The notes below the pieces were generated by a model. The model was given only the letters and a program-made list of their open reading frames with translations. It searched no databases and was not told the origin of the DNA. 64,000 bases of DNA from Owenia fusiformis. Lineage: Eukaryota; Annelida; Polychaeta; Sabellida; Oweniidae. The translations under genes and the position numbers were made by a program. Shown here piece after piece: positions 62,571 to 64,000 of the stretch. The number at the start of each line of letters is the position of its first letter. The stretch's first letter is position 1. The stretch lies in the NCBI GenBank assembly GCA_903813345.2, contig CAIIXF020000005.1, positions 36,213,375-36,277,374 of the forward strand. The letters run 5' to 3'.

Positions 62571-63922
62571 GTATGCATACATAGATACAATTAAATCGAA
62601 AACTTAATGCCCTTTCTGACACCAATTTTTCTCCATTGAAATACCATAGCATAGGACGATCCGAGTTATAATCACTAAAATAAGGGTTGCATGGGTATCA
62701 TAAGTTGCCATATTATTATAGCCCCCGGGATTTAGCCTTGTATGAGGCATTAGTATTTGTCTTGTAGTGACTATCTAGTGTCAAGACCACCACAGCTATT
62801 TTCAAAGAATTGCATTAATGTGTCCTCTCAGCAGTTTAGATTTATTGCTAAATATTCCATTAGGCTTAAAGATGCATTATGCCATAGATTTCTCCCCCAG
62901 ACAATCAATGATGTCCTATTGTTATTGCTCATATAATATCTCGCAAACCATGGATATATCTTGAGAATAACTTTTGGGTATATTATTGCCGAAATATCGG
63001 AAATAATCAACAGAACAGCCAAACTCCAGAATTAAACACAAAAGATTCCTCGTCTAGCGAGGGGAATCCCCATTGAATCACACAAACGCCTACAAACACC
63101 TTGAACCAGGCAGCCAATCAGGTTTATGGTAAACAAGTTAACGACCAATCAGATAACAGGAGGACTTTCCCGGTATATTCAAACTTCAGATTGAATTAAT
63201 TTCTTCAAAAATAATTAGATCGGCCAGCACAATCGAAAAATTAAAGCACTGAAAGAGGGGGATTTGGGTCTTCTTTGATAAGTAGATGGGTACATAATTA
63301 TGTGGTGAAACTCAAGATGCAAAAAAGTCCAGAGGGGTCTTGATTGTGCTATCCTATATTTGTCCTATGCTATCCTATGGCATAGAGCCTCTTTAATTTA
63401 AAAAAAAATTAGGCTTGAAGGTGATAAACTCATCTGTAGCCTCTATTGTGCCGTAAATGGAGTATTACATGCCATCTTGCATTGCAAACGAAGTTGTAAA
63501 ACTGGAAGAAGATGTTTTTAGATCTGCAACAGTTTTTCTTTTGTATATATTTCTATTAATTGAATGTTTGAAAATATGAAATCAAAGAAAGTAGGTGAAA
63601 CTTCTTTGTTTTTAAGATTTGGGGATTATTTTTGATGAAGTGAGATGCATGTCTACCATTTCCTTTCCTGTCTGGAAATTGCCTTCTTTCCTTCTCGACA
63701 AAAAACTAGTTTAGGCCTAGTTTCCAATCTGATGTTGACACTCTTTAGATTATCAAGTACTCAATGGAATGTCCCATCCTCTCAACATCTGTTTTATGTT
63801 TCAGGACAGCCTTGCACTTTGCGAGTACCCGTGGCCACAGTGAGGTGATAGAGGCTTTGATAAGTACATGGCGAGCCAAGACTGGCCAAGGTGATAATGA
63901 AGGCAAAACACCTCTGTTGAAG
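62365..63922 (+). CDS. ANKRD26-like ankyrin repeat protein, first two coding exons (partial)
   Basis: Exon 1 (62365-62570) and exon 2 (63805-63922) join in frame into 108 codons. The protein begins MKKLFKFGKGKK, then GYEVREKDLNKLHKAAWSGD, then DKLHRTALHFASTRGHSEVI across the junction, then NEGKTPLLK. This matches the N-terminus of the ANKRD26/POTE family (MKKIF start, YHVRDRDLGKIHKAA, TALHLACANGH, DNENRTALMK in human ANKRD26). TALHFASTRGH is a canonical ankyrin helix pair. Human ANKRD26 is a membrane- and centriole-associated scaffold with a long coiled coil; that part would lie beyond the window. The exon 1 donor is AG|GTATGC and the exon 2 donor AAG|GTAGGT, so the gene continues past 64000. 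Confidence 0.88.
62571..63804 (+). other. Intron 1 of the ANKRD26-like gene; nothing recognised
   Basis: 1234 bp between donor GTATGC and acceptor TATGTTTCAG. It contains no recognisable exon or repeat. Confidence 0.75.
63805..63922 (+). CDS. ANKRD26-like exon 2 (ankyrin repeat)
   Basis: 118 nt: one base completing Arg, then TALHFASTRGHSEVIEALIS and TWRAKTGQGDNEGKTPLLK. TALHFAS.RGH is the ankyrin consensus. Acceptor TGTTTCAG, donor GTAGGT. Confidence 0.9.
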
Positions 63923-64000
63923 GTAGGTACAATAATTTAACTCTTAGTTCTCCAAGAGACAAAGCCCTTTCAGTTGTATTATACATAGGCAAAGGCACCA

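Overview
The window is AT-rich nuclear DNA from an animal, most likely a marine bilaterian invertebrate. The evidence is GT/AG-spliced genes with long introns, ancient metazoan gene families (COE/EBF, TRMT112, an ANKRD26-type ankyrin protein) and many short DNA-transposon relics. A lophotrochozoan fits the repeat types, but I cannot fix the phylum from the sequence alone. Almost all short open frames in the window are chance frames in non-coding DNA.

Region 1 (1-40714): no exon recognised. It lies directly downstream of COE exon 6 and is read here as the 5' part of a very long COE intron, more than 40 kb. It holds dispersed repeats, hairpins, a 30-bp minisatellite and MITE-like elements.

Region 2 (40715-52361, minus strand): the 5' half of a COE/EBF (Collier/Olf1/EBF) transcription factor gene. 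It has the start codon, exons 1-4, two tandem versions of exon 5, and exon 6 with the end of the zinc knuckle. The two exon-5 copies (42162-42235 and 41839-41912) are the same length and phase and both have good splice sites. Both also encode the His and first Cys of the zinc knuckle, but they differ at six residues. They look like mutually exclusive exons in the DNA-binding domain, which is the main discovery in this window. Intron 4 carries a decayed transposon-type gene with PIN/FEN-nuclease-like motifs (43773-46017) and a hAT-type MITE with a perfect 8-bp target duplication (46170-46673).

Region 3 (52362-57728): intergenic, with several MITEs and inverted repeats.

Region 4 (57729-62007, minus strand): a complete four-exon TRMT112 gene of 123 codons. 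Its introns hold a pogo/mariner-type MITE, a tRNA-like SINE head and a MULE-like element with long terminal inverted repeats.

Region 5 (62008-64000): a 357-bp gap, probably a shared divergent promoter, then the first two coding exons of an ANKRD26-like gene on the plus strand, which runs off the window. TRMT112 and the ankyrin gene are head to head. TRMT112 and COE lie in tandem on the minus strand.
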